Shown here piece after piece: positions 21,518-30,909 of a stretch of 64,000 nucleotides of DNA. The notes under the pieces were generated by a model. It searched no databases and had not been told where the DNA came from. It worked only from the letters and a program-made list of their open reading frames with translations. Origin of the DNA: Gp6-AA40 sp963772955 (GTDB lineage: Bacteria > Acidobacteriota > Vicinamibacteria > Vicinamibacterales > UBA2999); assembly GCA_963772955.1 (NCBI GenBank), contig CAVYZF010000010.1, forward strand, positions 370,630-434,629. The letters run 5' to 3'. How positions within the stretch are numbered: the first letter of the stretch is position 1; each line of letters starts with the position of its first letter. Both the position numbers and the translations under genes were made by a program.

Positions 21518-22084
21518 TTAGACGGGTCGGAAGCGGGTGAACTCGCGCTTGAGAACGGCGTCGTAGCAGGTCGGGCAGACGCCGTGGCTGAATGATGCTT
21601 CACTGCGCTTGCTGATGTAGGCCTCGATACCGATCCACTCGTTCTGCTCGTCGCGAATCTTTTTGCAGTACATGCAGGTCGGCAGGATGCCCTCGAGGTG
21701 CTTGACGCGATCGTGGACGCCGATGATCCGTTCCGCGACGATGAGCCGGGCTTTGAGCTCGTCGGGGTCGATGGGTTTCGACACGAAATCGTCTGCGCCA
21801 GCGCCCATGCCCTGGAGATATGAAGACTTGCCTTTGAGCGCGCTCACCAGGATGACGTACGAATAATTCGGACGTTCGGCGGTGCGAATTCGACGGCACA
21901 GCTCGAGGCCGTCCATCTCGGGCATGATCCAGTCCGAGATCACGACGTGAAAGTGGCCGAAGGCGAACGCCCGCCAGCCGTCGCGTCCGTCCGGCGCGGC
22001 CGTGACGTGGTGTCCGTCGAGTTCGAGCAGATGCGTCAGGGTCTCGCGGGAGTCGGTGTCGTCTTCGACGACCAGAATATTCAT
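21518..22084 (-). CDS. Receiver protein with C-terminal Cys-rich module
   Basis: A 188-residue protein: receiver domain at residues 1-120 (ILVVEDDTDSR; phosphoacceptor Asp in VVISDWIMPEMDG; Lys in DFVSKPIDPDE) followed by a coiled linker and a compact module LPTCMYCKKIRDEQNEW ... HGVCPTCYDAVLK. The CxxC ... CxxC arrangement suggests a small metal-binding or redox module, known as a tail of some PAS/GAF kinases but less usual on a receiver. No DNA-binding domain. It lies 77 bp downstream of the NarL-type regulator, probably in the same operon. Confidence 0.88.
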   Translation of the reverse strand: MNILVVEDDTDSRETLTHLLELDGHHVTAAPDGRDGWRAFAFGHFHVVISDWIMPEMDGLELCRRIRTAERPNYSYVILVSALKGKSSYLQGMGAGADDFVSKPIDPDELKARLIVAERIIGVHDRVKHLEGILPTCMYCKKIRDEQNEWIGIEAYISKRSEASFSHGVCPTCYDAVLKREFTRFRPV

Positions 22085-22161
22085 AGCCCTGCCTTCGCAG
22101 GATACCGCCCGGCGTCGCCGACGACAATCTGATGAATAGCGAACGCGGATGAGCTGACCGA

Positions 22162-22812
22162 TTACTCGAGCCGGACCAGGCCTCTGCGCGTAGCGATCTT
22201 CACGGCCTCGGTGCGACTGGTCACACCGAGCTTCTCGAAGAGATGTCCGAGGTGGGTCTTGACCGTGCGGTCGCTGATCCCGAGCTCGTTGGCGATCTCT
22301 TTGTTCGACTTGCCGTCCGCCATGAGGCGCAGCGTGGCCAGCTCTCGCGGCGTCAGCTGCACGCGCGTCACTTCTTCAGCGAGCTTCGCCGCGGCGGCAG
22401 GCGCGAGGTAGGTCTTTCCAGCGAGTACGTCGCGAATGCAGGTCACGAGATCGTCGGCTGAAATGTCCTTGAGCACGTACGCCTTCGCTCCGGCTTTCAG
22501 CGCGCGCGAGATCTCTTCGTCGGTGTCGTACGTCGTCAGCACGATCACGCGCGCGCGCGGATCGCGTTCGCGCAATCGTCGCACGACTTCGACGCCTTCC
22601 ATCACGGGCATCCGTAGATCGAGCAGCGTCACGTCGGGGCGAAACTTGTCGTAGGCCTCGAGCGCCTCGACGCCGTTGCCCGCTTCGGCCACGACGTGGA
22701 GGTCGGCCTCCTGGTTGATGATGTTGGCCACGCCCGTGCGCAGCAGGGCGTGATCGTCGACCAGCAGCACGCTGGCAGGAGTGGGTGGCGCCACGATGTC
22801 AGCTGAGGGCAT
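22162..22812 (-). CDS. NarL/FixJ-family response regulator
   Basis: A 216-residue protein from ATG 22812. Receiver at residues 12-128 (VLLVDDHALLRTG; Asp in VTLLDLRMPVMEG; Lys in AYVLKDISADD) and LuxR-type helix-turn-helix at the C-terminus (LTPRELATLRLMADGKSN; RTVKTHLGHLFEKLGV). Its start overlaps the end of the upstream kinase gene by 14 bp, so the two are translationally coupled and form a cognate pair. Confidence 0.95.
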   Translation of the reverse strand: MPSADIVAPPTPASVLLVDDHALLRTGVANIINQEADLHVVAEAGNGVEALEAYDKFRPDVTLLDLRMPVMEGVEVVRRLRERDPRARVIVLTTYDTDEEISRALKAGAKAYVLKDISADDLVTCIRDVLAGKTYLAPAAAAKLAEEVTRVQLTPRELATLRLMADGKSNKEIANELGISDRTVKTHLGHLFEKLGVTSRTEAVKIATRRGLVRLE

Positions 22813-24118
22813 GGACTTGTGTCGGGAGATGCGCAGGCTCCCACGCCAGCACGATCTCGGTGCCACTGCGCGGAGCGGTGACGATGGTCAGTGACGCGCC
22901 GATGCGATCGGCGCGCTCCTGCATGCTCGTCATGCCGAAGCCTGAAGATGTCCGCTCGCGCGGAATTCCCCGGCCATCGTCCGCAACAGTGAGCCGAAGG
23001 CCAATTGAGCTCACCGTGGACGCGCGAATCGTGATGCGCTGCGCGCGCGAGTGGCGAACGGCGTTGGTGATGGCTTCCTGTGCGATCCCGATGACCTCGC
23101 GCTCGACGCCGTCGCCAAAGCGCGGGAGTTCGTCGACATGGACGTCGATCGGAATGCTGCCGGTCTTCTGTCCCAGTTCCGCGAGCCTTTTGATCGCCTT
23201 CGAGAGGTTCTCGCCGTCGCCGACGATCGGACGAAGTGCGCCGACCGAGCGTCGCGCCTCCACCATATGCGTGCGAGCGAGATCAACGGCAAGGTCGACG
23301 TTGCGCGCGGCGTGAGGTGGCAACGCGCCGCTACGCTGTGCAGCCTGAAGCTGCATCAGGATCGCGCCGAACCCCTGCGCGAGGTTGTCGTGGATGTCGC
23401 GCGCCAGGCGATTGCGCTCCTCGAGGATCGCCTTGCGGCGCTCCTCGGCGCGCTTCTGCTCGTAGATGCGACTCTTGTGCAGCGCCAGTGCGGCGTGCCG
23501 CGCGATGGCCTCGACCAGCGCAATGCGCCACCACGAGTTGCCTTCTCTCTCCTCGGCCACGCACAGGGTGATCCACCCGAGATTCATGCCACCCAGGAGG
23601 AGCGGTGCCACGAGAGTCGAATACAGGCCGTTCTCGCTGTTGAACTCGCGCACGAGCTGCGGCAATCGCGGATCGTCGCTACGGTATTCGATGGTCTGTT
23701 CCCAGCCGTCCTTGTATTCGAAGAGAAACTGTCCCATCGCCATGCGCGGCAAGTAGGTGGGCCCGAGGTTCGTGTCGTCGAACACCTCGCCGAACAGTTG
23801 CGCCATCCAGAAGTGGCTGCTCTGCTTGTCTTCGTCGATCAGCCACACGCCGGCCGCGTGGCTCTCACCTTCTTCGGCCAATGTCTTCAGCAGGGCGCGG
23901 AAGAACGCATCGAGGTCGGGCACGCGCACGAGCAGGTCGAGCGTGTACTTCGTGATCTCGGTCTGGATGTTGGCGAGACATTCCGCGCGCCGCCGCTGCT
24001 TCGCCTCACTCGCGAGAGCGATCCGCAGTTCGGCCGCATCGCCTGAATCGATCACGCGCTGGACGCTCTCGTCGATCGCGCTTCCGCATCCGCCGTTTGC
24101 CGGTTGGTCTTCGCCCAT
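22799..24118 (-). CDS. GAF-domain histidine kinase (HisKA_3 family)
   Basis: About 439 residues, soluble. A GAF sensor occupies roughly residues 45-215 (DLDAFFRALLKTLAEEG; WITLCVAEER), followed by HisKA_3 with phosphoacceptor His in RLARDIHDNLAQGF and an ATPase domain (IGIAQEAITNAVRHSRA; VADDGRGIP; SGFGMTSMQERA). AGGAG 9 nt before the ATG at 24118 favours this start over a TTG at 24145. It is first gene of a kinase/NarL-regulator/receiver operon. No membrane segment, so it senses an internal or diffusible signal. Confidence 0.92.
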   Translation of the reverse strand: MGEDQPANGGCGSAIDESVQRVIDSGDAAELRIALASEAKQRRRAECLANIQTEITKYTLDLLVRVPDLDAFFRALLKTLAEEGESHAAGVWLIDEDKQSSHFWMAQLFGEVFDDTNLGPTYLPRMAMGQFLFEYKDGWEQTIEYRSDDPRLPQLVREFNSENGLYSTLVAPLLLGGMNLGWITLCVAEEREGNSWWRIALVEAIARHAALALHKSRIYEQKRAEERRKAILEERNRLARDIHDNLAQGFGAILMQLQAAQRSGALPPHAARNVDLAVDLARTHMVEARRSVGALRPIVGDGENLSKAIKRLAELGQKTGSIPIDVHVDELPRFGDGVEREVIGIAQEAITNAVRHSRAQRITIRASTVSSIGLRLTVADDGRGIPRERTSSGFGMTSMQERADRIGASLTIVTAPRSGTEIVLAWEPAHLPTQVHALS

Positions 24119-24323
24119 CTCGAACACTCCTGAGCCGCACCCCAATTATCGAACAAGCCAGTCACGAATACGACGTGGACGCATGGACGAGTGCCGCCTC
24201 GTCCAAAAGTCGTAGATCGCTCTCCGCTGGCGGGGAGGTGCCGGAATGCTGCTCAAGCTGTAGCGAAATCTGCAGCCACTGCCCGATTGTTTGCGCGTGT
24301 TCGCAGGAGTCACACTGCCTTCC

Positions 24324-25626
24324 ATGAACGCCATTGCCAATGACCTTTCACAGCGCCTCGGATCACGAAGCGAGTCTGCCTTCGACCTTGCTCAGGCCAG
24401 GCCAGACTCGCCTCTACGAAGAGGCGTGCGCATCGCGCTGTTGCTGACGCCGATTGCGCTGACCCCGATGCTCGCCGCGTGCGTGAAGACCTCCGCGCAG
24501 CCTGCACCGCCCCCGCCTCCACAAGTCACGGTCGCGAACGTCATCGAACGCGACGTGACCGAGTGGGACGAATTCACCGGACGTCTTCAGGCCGTCGACT
24601 CCGTCGAAGTCCGCCCCAGGGTGTCCGGGTACGTCTCCGCGGTTCGCTTCTCGGAGGGCGCCATGGTCCGCCGTGGCGACCTGCTCTTCCAGATCGACCC
24701 GCGTCCGTTCCAGGCTGAAGTCGATCGACTGCGTGCGGAGCGTCACTCGCGCGCAGGCGACCGTCCAGCGCGCGAACAGCGAGTTCGCACGCGCCAACCG
24801 GCTGCGCGACGCCGACGCGATCTCGAACGAGGATCACGATCGACGCGGCTCCTTTGTGCAGGAATCCGCCGCGCAGGTGGCTGCCGTCGAAGCCGCGTTG
24901 CGGGCCGCGCAGCTCAATCTCGAGTTCACGCAGGTCACGTCACCCATCAGCGGCCGCGTCTCGCGCGCGATCGTGACCGAGGGCAACCTCGTGTCGGGCG
25001 GTTCGGGAGAAGCGACGCTCCTGACCACGGTCGTGTCGCTGGATCCGGTCTACGCCTACTTCGACGCCGACGAGCGGATTTATCTGAAGTACACCGCCGG
25101 CGGTGACAAGCGGAATCGCAGCTCGATCGATCGCCGCATCCGCATGGCGCTCTCGAGCGACGAGGGCTTCCCGCGCGAGGGTCAGCTCGACTTCCTCGAC
25201 AACCAGGTCGACGGCGCGACTGGCACGATTCGCGGGCGCGCGGTGTTCCGCAACACCGACGGTCAGCTGACTCCGGGCCTCTTCGTGCGCCTGCGCCTCG
25301 CGGGCACGGGCACGTATCACGGCGTCCTGATTCAGGACCGTGCCGTCGGTACCGACTTGAGCAAGAAGTTCGTCTACGTCGTCTCGCCCAACAACGAGAT
25401 CGAGTACCGCATGGTGACGCTCGGCCCGATCGTCCACGGTCTGCGCGTCGTTCGCAGCGGACTCAAGGTGGGCGAGCCGGTGGTGGTGAACGGACTGCAG
25501 CGCATCCGCCCGGGCGCACCCGTCACTCCGATCGTCGTCTCGATGGACGGCGACCCGAACAGTCAGGTCGATCCGCGTTACGGCCGTAACAACGGCAACG
25601 AACGCAACCAGCCGGCTACGAACTGA
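24324..25626 (+). CDS. RND efflux periplasmic adaptor lipoprotein (one frameshift)
   Basis: HlyD/AcrA family. A lipobox (LTPMLAAC) ends an N-terminal hydrophobic helix, then a Pro-rich linker, the first half-lipoyl (DSVEVRPRVSGYVSAVRF; GDLLFQIDPRPFQAE), helical hairpin, second lipoyl half (LEFTQVTSPISGRVS), and a barrel and membrane-proximal domain. One frameshift near 24745 splits the hairpin. The start could be ATG 24324 or GTG 24426, the latter giving a normal-length lipoprotein signal. First gene of a complete efflux operon, 8 bp before the pump gene. Confidence 0.85.
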
Positions 25627-25634
25627 GGATCGTC

Positions 25635-28600
25635 ATGAATTTCTCAAAGTTCTTCATCGATCGCCCGATCTTCGCAGCCGTGCTGTCGTTGCTGATCGTC
25701 GCAGCCGGAGCACTGGCGCTCCTGCAGCTTCCGATCAGCGAATACCCGCAGGTCGTGCCGCCGACGGTCGTCGTGCGTGCGACATATCCGGGTGCCAACC
25801 CGAAGGTCATCGCTGAAACGGTCGCCTCGCCGCTCGAACAGCAGATGAACGGCGTCGAGGACATGCTCTACATGTTCTCGCAGGCGACATCCGATGGCCG
25901 GATGACGCTCACGATCACCTTCGCGCTCGGCACCGACCTCGACAACGCGCAGGTGCAGGTGCAGAACCGCGTCGCGCAGGCGCTCCCGCGGCTGCCCGCC
26001 GAGGTGCAGCGCATCGGCGTCGTCACCGAGAAGTCGACCCCCGACTTCATCATGGTCGTGCACCTCGTCTCGCCAGACGAGCGCTACGACAACCTCTATC
26101 TCGCGAACTACGCCTACCTGCGCGTGAAGGACGAACTCGCGCGCATTGCAGGCGTGGGCAGTGCCCAGGTGTTCGGCGCCGGCGAGTTCAGCATGCGCAT
26201 CTGGCTCGATCCGGATCGCCTCGCCTCGCGACAGCTCACCACGAGCGATGTCATCAGCGCGATTCGCGAGCAGAACGTGCAGGTGGCGGCGGGCGTGCTC
26301 GGCGCGCCACCGGCGCCAGTCGAGACGCAGTTCCAGCTCTCGGTCAACGCGCGCGGTCGATTGACGACAGAAGACGAGTTCGCGGGCATCGTCGTCCGCG
26401 CGACCCCTGAAGGGCAGATCACTCGCGTGCGCGACGTGGGTCGGGTGGAACTCGGCGCGAACCTCTACGCGCTGCGTAGTCTCCTCGACAACAAGCCAGC
26501 GGTCGCGATTGGCATCTTCCAGCGGCCGGGCACCAACGCACTCGATGCCTCCGATCAGGTGCACCACACGATGGAACGGCTGAAGCAGTCGTTCCCCGAA
26601 GGCGTGGACTACCGCATCGTCTACGACCCCACGATCTTCGTGCGCAACTCGATCAAGGCCGTCGTCGAGACGCTCTTCGAGGCGATTCTGCTGGTCGTCC
26701 TCGTCGTGATGGTGTTCCTGCAGACGTGGCGAGCGTCGATCATCCCGCTCGTCGCGGTGCCGGTCTCGCTCATCGGCACATTCGCGGTGATGCTCGGCCT
26801 CGGGTTCTCGCTCAACACGCTGTCGCTCTTCGGCCTCGTCCTGTCGATCGGCATCGTCGTTGACGACGCGATTGTCGTCGTGGAGAACGTGGAGCGGCAC
26901 ATCGAGCGGGGTCTGACCCCAATCGAGGCAACGCGGCGGGCGATGGAGGAAGTGTCGGGTCCGATCATCGCGATCGCGCTGGTGTTGTGCGCGGTGTTCG
27001 TGCCGACGGCGTTTGTCAGCGGGCTGACCGGCCAGTTCTATCGTCAGTTCGCCTTGACGATCGCGATTTCGACAGTCATCTCAGCGTTCAACTCGCTGAC
27101 GCTCAGCCCCGCGCTTGCGTCGCGACTCCTGAAGCCGCGTGACGCGGAGCGCGATGTCGTCCAGCGCACGGCCGACCGTCTCTTCGGGTGGTTCTTCCGC
27201 CGGTTCAACTCGTTCTTCCATCGCGCGTCGGACGCCTACACCGCCGGTGTGTCGCGGGTGCTGCGCGTGGCAGCTGTCGCGATCGTGCTCTATGTCGCCT
27301 TGATCGGCCTCACCGGGCTCGGGTTCACGCGCGTGCCTCCCGGGTTCGTGCCTACGCAGGACAAGGAGTACCTCGTCGCGTTCGCGCAGCTGCCTGATGG
27401 ATCGACGCTCGATCGCACGGATGCGGTCATTCGAAAGATGACGGACATCGCGCTCAAGAATCCCGGTGTCCTGAGTTCGGTGGCCTTCCCTGGCCTGTCG
27501 ATTAACGGCTTCGTCAACTCACCGAACACCGGTATCGCTTTCGTCGTGCTGAAGCCGTCGGAGGAGCGGCGACGCCCCGACTTGAGCGCCGGTGCGATCG
27601 TCGGTGCGCTGAATCAGCAGTTCTTCCAGGAGATCCCGGAATCGATCGTGGCGATCTTCCCGCCACCTCCGGTCCAGGGACTTGGCACGGTCGGTGGCTT
27701 CAAGTTGTACGTCGAAGATCGCGCCGGCACCGGGTTCGAGGATCTCTACTCGCAACTGCAGGCGAGCATGGCGAAGGCGCAGACGGCGCCGTCGCTGGCC
27801 GGACTCTTTTCAAGCTTCCAGGTCAGCGTGCCGCAGATCGACGTCGACGTCGATCGCGAGCGCGTGAAGACCTACGGCGTCTCGCTCACCGACGTCTTCG
27901 AGACGCTGCAGGTCTACCTCGGCTCGCTCTACGTCAACGACTTCAACCGTTTCGGTCGCACTTACCAGGTCAATGCGCAGGCGGAGTCGGGCTTCCGGCT
28001 GCAGCCGGAACAGATCCGTCAACTGCAGACACGCAACGACCGCGGCGGGATGGTGCCGCTCGGATCGCTCATGAGCGTCTCGCGCAGCTACGGCCCCGAT
28101 CAAGTGATGCACTACAACGGTTATCCCGCGGCGGAGATTCAGGGTGGTCCGGCGCCAGGCTTCAGCTCGGGTCAGGCGCAGGCGGCGATCGCCGACGTGC
28201 TCGACAAGCAGCTTCCGCCCGGCATGTCGTTCGAGTGGACGGAGCTCGCGTATCAGGAGCTCCTTTCCGGCAACACGATGCTGCTGATCTTCCCGCTCTG
28301 CGTGCTGCTGGTCTACATCGTCCTGGCCGCGCAGTACGAGAGCTGGACGCTGCCGCTCACCGTGATCCTCATCGTGCCGATGACGCTGTTCTCAGCGATC
28401 GCAGGCGTGTGGCTCACCGGTGGCGACAACAACGTCTTCACGCAGATCAGTTTCCTCGTGCTCGCGGGCCTCGCGTGCAAGAACGCGATTCTGATCGTGG
28501 AGTTCGCGAAGCAGCGTGAGACCGAGGGTGTGTCGCACCTCGACGCAGTGCTCGAGGCGTGCCGCATCCGGCTCCGGCCGATCCTGATGACCTCGATGGC

Positions 28601-28820
28601 GTTCATCATGGGCGTCGTTCCGCTGGTCTTCTCCTCGGGCGCGGGCTTCGAAATCCGACAGGCGATGGGCGTCGCCGTGTTCGCCGGCATGCTCGGCGTC
28701 ACGCTCTTCGGCCTGTTCCTGACCCCAGTCTTCTACACGGTGATCAGTCGGCTCACGGACCGCGCGACCGCGCGCAGGCACGAGGTGCCGATCGTCGCCA
28801 CCCCGGCGGAAGGACATTGA
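25635..28820 (+). CDS. RND multidrug efflux pump, HAE1 (AcrB-like)
   Basis: A full-length inner-membrane pump of 1061 residues. It opens with MNFSKFFIDRPIFAAVLS, typical of AcrB/MexB. Proton-relay Asp pair in transmembrane helix 4 lies in GIVVDDAIVVVENVE; two large periplasmic loops and twelve membrane helices are apparent. It trades protons for export of hydrophobic compounds, with the adaptor upstream and the outer-membrane factor downstream. The word GGGGTCTGACCCC occurs in its coding sequence (26908-26920), the same core as two palindromes elsewhere in the window. Intact reading frame. Confidence 0.96.
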   Translation: MNFSKFFIDRPIFAAVLSLLIVAAGALALLQLPISEYPQVVPPTVVVRATYPGANPKVIAETVASPLEQQMNGVEDMLYMFSQATSDGRMTLTITFALGTDLDNAQVQVQNRVAQALPRLPAEVQRIGVVTEKSTPDFIMVVHLVSPDERYDNLYLANYAYLRVKDELARIAGVGSAQVFGAGEFSMRIWLDPDRLASRQLTTSDVISAIREQNVQVAAGVLGAPPAPVETQFQLSVNARGRLTTEDEFAGIVVRATPEGQITRVRDVGRVELGANLYALRSLLDNKPAVAIGIFQRPGTNALDASDQVHHTMERLKQSFPEGVDYRIVYDPTIFVRNSIKAVVETLFEAILLVVLVVMVFLQTWRASIIPLVAVPVSLIGTFAVMLGLGFSLNTLSLFGLVLSIGIVVDDAIVVVENVERHIERGLTPIEATRRAMEEVSGPIIAIALVLCAVFVPTAFVSGLTGQFYRQFALTIAISTVISAFNSLTLSPALASRLLKPRDAERDVVQRTADRLFGWFFRRFNSFFHRASDAYTAGVSRVLRVAAVAIVLYVALIGLTGLGFTRVPPGFVPTQDKEYLVAFAQLPDGSTLDRTDAVIRKMTDIALKNPGVLSSVAFPGLSINGFVNSPNTGIAFVVLKPSEERRRPDLSAGAIVGALNQQFFQEIPESIVAIFPPPPVQGLGTVGGFKLYVEDRAGTGFEDLYSQLQASMAKAQTAPSLAGLFSSFQVSVPQIDVDVDRERVKTYGVSLTDVFETLQVYLGSLYVNDFNRFGRTYQVNAQAESGFRLQPEQIRQLQTRNDRGGMVPLGSLMSVSRSYGPDQVMHYNGYPAAEIQGGPAPGFSSGQAQAAIADVLDKQLPPGMSFEWTELAYQELLSGNTMLLIFPLCVLLVYIVLAAQYESWTLPLTVILIVPMTLFSAIAGVWLTGGDNNVFTQISFLVLAGLACKNAILIVEFAKQRETEGVSHLDAVLEACRIRLRPILMTSMAFIMGVVPLVFSSGAGFEIRQAMGVAVFAGMLGVTLFGLFLTPVFYTVISRLTDRATARRHEVPIVATPAEGH

Positions 28821-28822
28821 TC

Positions 28823-30255
28823 ATGGCCACGCGCTCAAGGGGTCAGACCCCTTCACAGTTCTTCACCCCCAGGCGGCGTTAACGCTCGCGCTTGTTCTCG
28901 CGCTGTTCGTGAGTGCCTGCGCCGTGCGCGCGCCCTACAAGGCACCGACTGTCCCGCCAACGACGATGAAGAACGCGGACTCGTCGTTGGTGATCGAGGA
29001 GGCATTCGATCCCCGGTGGTGGGGGCAGTTCGAGGATCCCGTCCTCGACGAGCTCGTCTCGCGGGCGCTCGCAGCCAATCACGACGTGCGCATTGCCGTG
29101 GCGCGTCTCGATCAGGCGCGCGCGATCTTCGACGATGTGAAGCTCGATCGGTATCCGACGGTAACCGCCGGGGCGAGCGTCGATCGCCGGAGCGAACAGG
29201 TGCCCGGCTTCTCCGAGAAGCCGCTGACGATTTCCTCGTATCGCCTTGGCTTCGATGCATTCTGGGAGATCGATGTCTTCGGCCGCATTCGGAACCAGGC
29301 GCGATCGGCGGCGGCAACGGCAGAGAGCTTCCAGGCCAACGTCGACGATGTGCGCGTGATCGTGGCGGCCGAAGTGGCGCACAACTACTTCGAGCTGCGC
29401 GGTCTCCAGCAGCGTCTGGCGGTTGCCGAACGGAGCCTGTCCAACCAGCAGCAGACGCGGCAGTTGACCCAGGTCAAGCGGGACGCCGGCATCGGTGAAG
29501 AGCAGGACGTTGCCAGCGCCGCGGCGCGTGTCGCGGCAGTCGAGGCGAGCATCCCGCCGATCAGGAGCGCGATCGCGCAACGCGCGCATCGCCTCGCGGT
29601 GCTGATCGCGACGCGGCCGGGCGAGCTCGATGTCGATCTCGCGCCACGGCCATACCCGACGCTTGCGAAGGCGCTGCCGATTGGCGAGCCGAACTCATTG
29701 CTCCGCCGTCGACCAGATGTGCGCGCGGCAGAGCGTCGTCTCGCGGCATCGACCGCGAATGAAGCCGTGGCCGCGGCGGATCTCTATCCGCACATCACGA
29801 TCAGCGGGTTCCTCGGTCTGCTCGCTGGTCGCGGCAACTTGTTCAACGTCTCCGACACGCGCGCATGGGCGGTGACGCCGGCGCTCAGCTGGGCCGCGTT
29901 CGATCTGGGCAGCGCACGCGCACGTCTGCGTGGCGTCGAAGGCGTGACGCGGGAGTCGGTCGCCGAGTTCGAGCAGGTTGTCCTGCTTGCCCTCGAGGAA
30001 ACGGAGAACGCTCTTGTCAGCTATCGCGAGGACCAGCAGCGCCTCGTGAAGCTGACCGAGCAGGCGCGAGAGAGCAGCCGCGCCGCCGCGATTGCCCGCG
30101 TGCGGTATCGGGAGGGCGCAGCTGACTTTCTCGCTCTGCTCGACGCTGAGCGCACGGAGCTGCAAGCGGAGGACGCCGTCGCCGACGCCGAAGCCGGTGT
30201 GTTCACCAGCGTCATCGCTGTCTACAAGGCACTGGGCGGAATACCTGTCTCATAA
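28823..30255 (+). CDS. Outer-membrane efflux lipoprotein, NodT family (frame broken at signal peptide)
   Basis: A TolC-like outer-membrane factor with two efflux repeats (WWGQFEDPVLDELVSRAL; LRRRPDVRAAERRLAAS) and lipobox FVSAC. The ATG 3 bp after the pump stop has a ribosome site (AGGA) but is out of frame with the mature protein; removing the 17-bp palindrome at 28837-28853 joins MATRS to TVLHPQAALTLALVLALF in one frame. Without that, translation would need a start inside the signal peptide (GTG 28909), leaving no secretion signal. It completes the adaptor/pump/channel set. Confidence 0.85.
28837..28853. repeat. Perfect 17-bp palindrome inside the NodT signal-peptide region
   Basis: AAGGGGTC-A-GACCCCTT, 8-bp arms around one base. 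It shares the core GGGGTC-W-GACCCC with the palindrome at 36525-36543. Its length (17, not a multiple of 3) equals the offset between the start codon and the downstream frame. Confidence 0.8.
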
Positions 30256-30271
30256 GCGGGATTAGGTACTC

Positions 30272-30341
30272 GGGATCCGGGATCCGGGATTCGGGATCCG
30301 GGGCTCGGGATTCGGGGTTCGGGATTCGGGATTCGGGATCC
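30272..30341. repeat. Heptanucleotide tandem repeat, ten units (GGGATTC/GGGATCC type)
   Basis: Ten contiguous 7-bp units such as GGGATCC, GGGATTC, GGGGCTC and GGGGTTC, just after the NodT stop. The same unit family, again with ten units, occurs at 61621-61690 inside another gene. It resembles the short tandem heptad repeats (STRR) described in cyanobacteria. Confidence 0.85.
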
Positions 30342-30361
30342 GAACTGGGATTTCAAAAACC

Positions 30362-30389
30362 CGTGGACCGAGGACTGTCGACCGTGGAC
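30362..30389. repeat. Second heptad tract, CGTGGAC type, four units
   Basis: CGTGGAC CGAGGAC TGTCGAC CGTGGAC, immediately upstream of a small gene at 30397 and 20 bp after the first heptad tract. Unit length is again 7 but the sequence differs. Confidence 0.6.
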
Positions 30390-30396
30390 TAAGACC

Positions 30397-30603
30397 ATGC
30401 CAGCTTTGTTCTTTCGCAAACTTGTGCAACGGATTCGAGAAGAGTTCGAGGACGCCCCGAATCTCCGGATGACCGTGAGCGAGGCCGCCCGGTTCTGGGC
30501 GCTCGATTTTGCGACCTGCGAGCGCGTCCTTGCGGAGCTTCTTCGGACGGGCTTCCTGGCAAGAGGCCCTGATGAGCGGTATGGTCAGATGACTGTGCAT
30601 TGA
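30397..30603 (+). CDS. Small winged-helix-like protein
   Basis: A 68-residue protein that reads LVQRIREEFEDAPNLRMTVS, then EAARFWALDFATCERVLAEL, then LRTGFLARGPDERYGQM. The pattern of three helices followed by a turn is that of a small helix-turn-helix or winged-helix domain seen in short acidobacterial proteins. I know no function. It is flanked on both sides by repeat tracts. No strong ribosome site is seen. Confidence 0.55.
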   Translation: MPALFFRKLVQRIREEFEDAPNLRMTVSEAARFWALDFATCERVLAELLRTGFLARGPDERYGQMTVH

Positions 30604-30627
30604 TGTGAGTCAGAGTCAGCACGGTCC

Positions 30628-30826
30628 GACGGGGCGACGGGGCGACGGTGCGAGGGTCCGGTCCGAGGGTCCGGTCCGAAGGTCTGGTCCGAGAGTCTGG
30701 TCCGGAGGGTGCCAAAAGTCCCTCAATCCGAGGCACATCAATCCAACTGTGCTGCGTGACCGCCCGTATGTCCCGGCCATCGAGCCGTCGCCCCGGACCG
30801 TCGCACTGTCGCCCCTTCGCCCCCTC
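30628..30826. repeat. Imperfect 34-bp inverted repeat with internal 8- and 13-bp tandem units
   Basis: The left arm 30628-30661 begins with three GACGGGGC-type octamers. The right arm 30793-30826 is its reverse complement with 30 of 34 positions matching. Between them, 30652-30703 holds four 13-bp units of GAGGGTCCGGTCC type. No gene is evident in the 306 bases between 30603 and the M16 peptidase at 30910. The element could fold into a large hairpin or be a non-autonomous mobile element. Confidence 0.65.
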
Positions 30827-30909
30827 GTACCGCACGAGTCGACAGCATTGACGCGCGTACAATAGTCATCGGCTGAATCCAGCATCTTTTTGATAGCGCG
30901 GATGACTTC

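Noticed and set aside
25644..26900. 418-residue minus-strand open frame opposite the RND pump
   Set aside because: His/Asp/Arg-rich antisense shadow of a highly conserved pump gene.
30272..30341. CRISPR array
   Set aside because: Units are 7 bp, contiguous and degenerate, with no spacers and no cas genes in the window.
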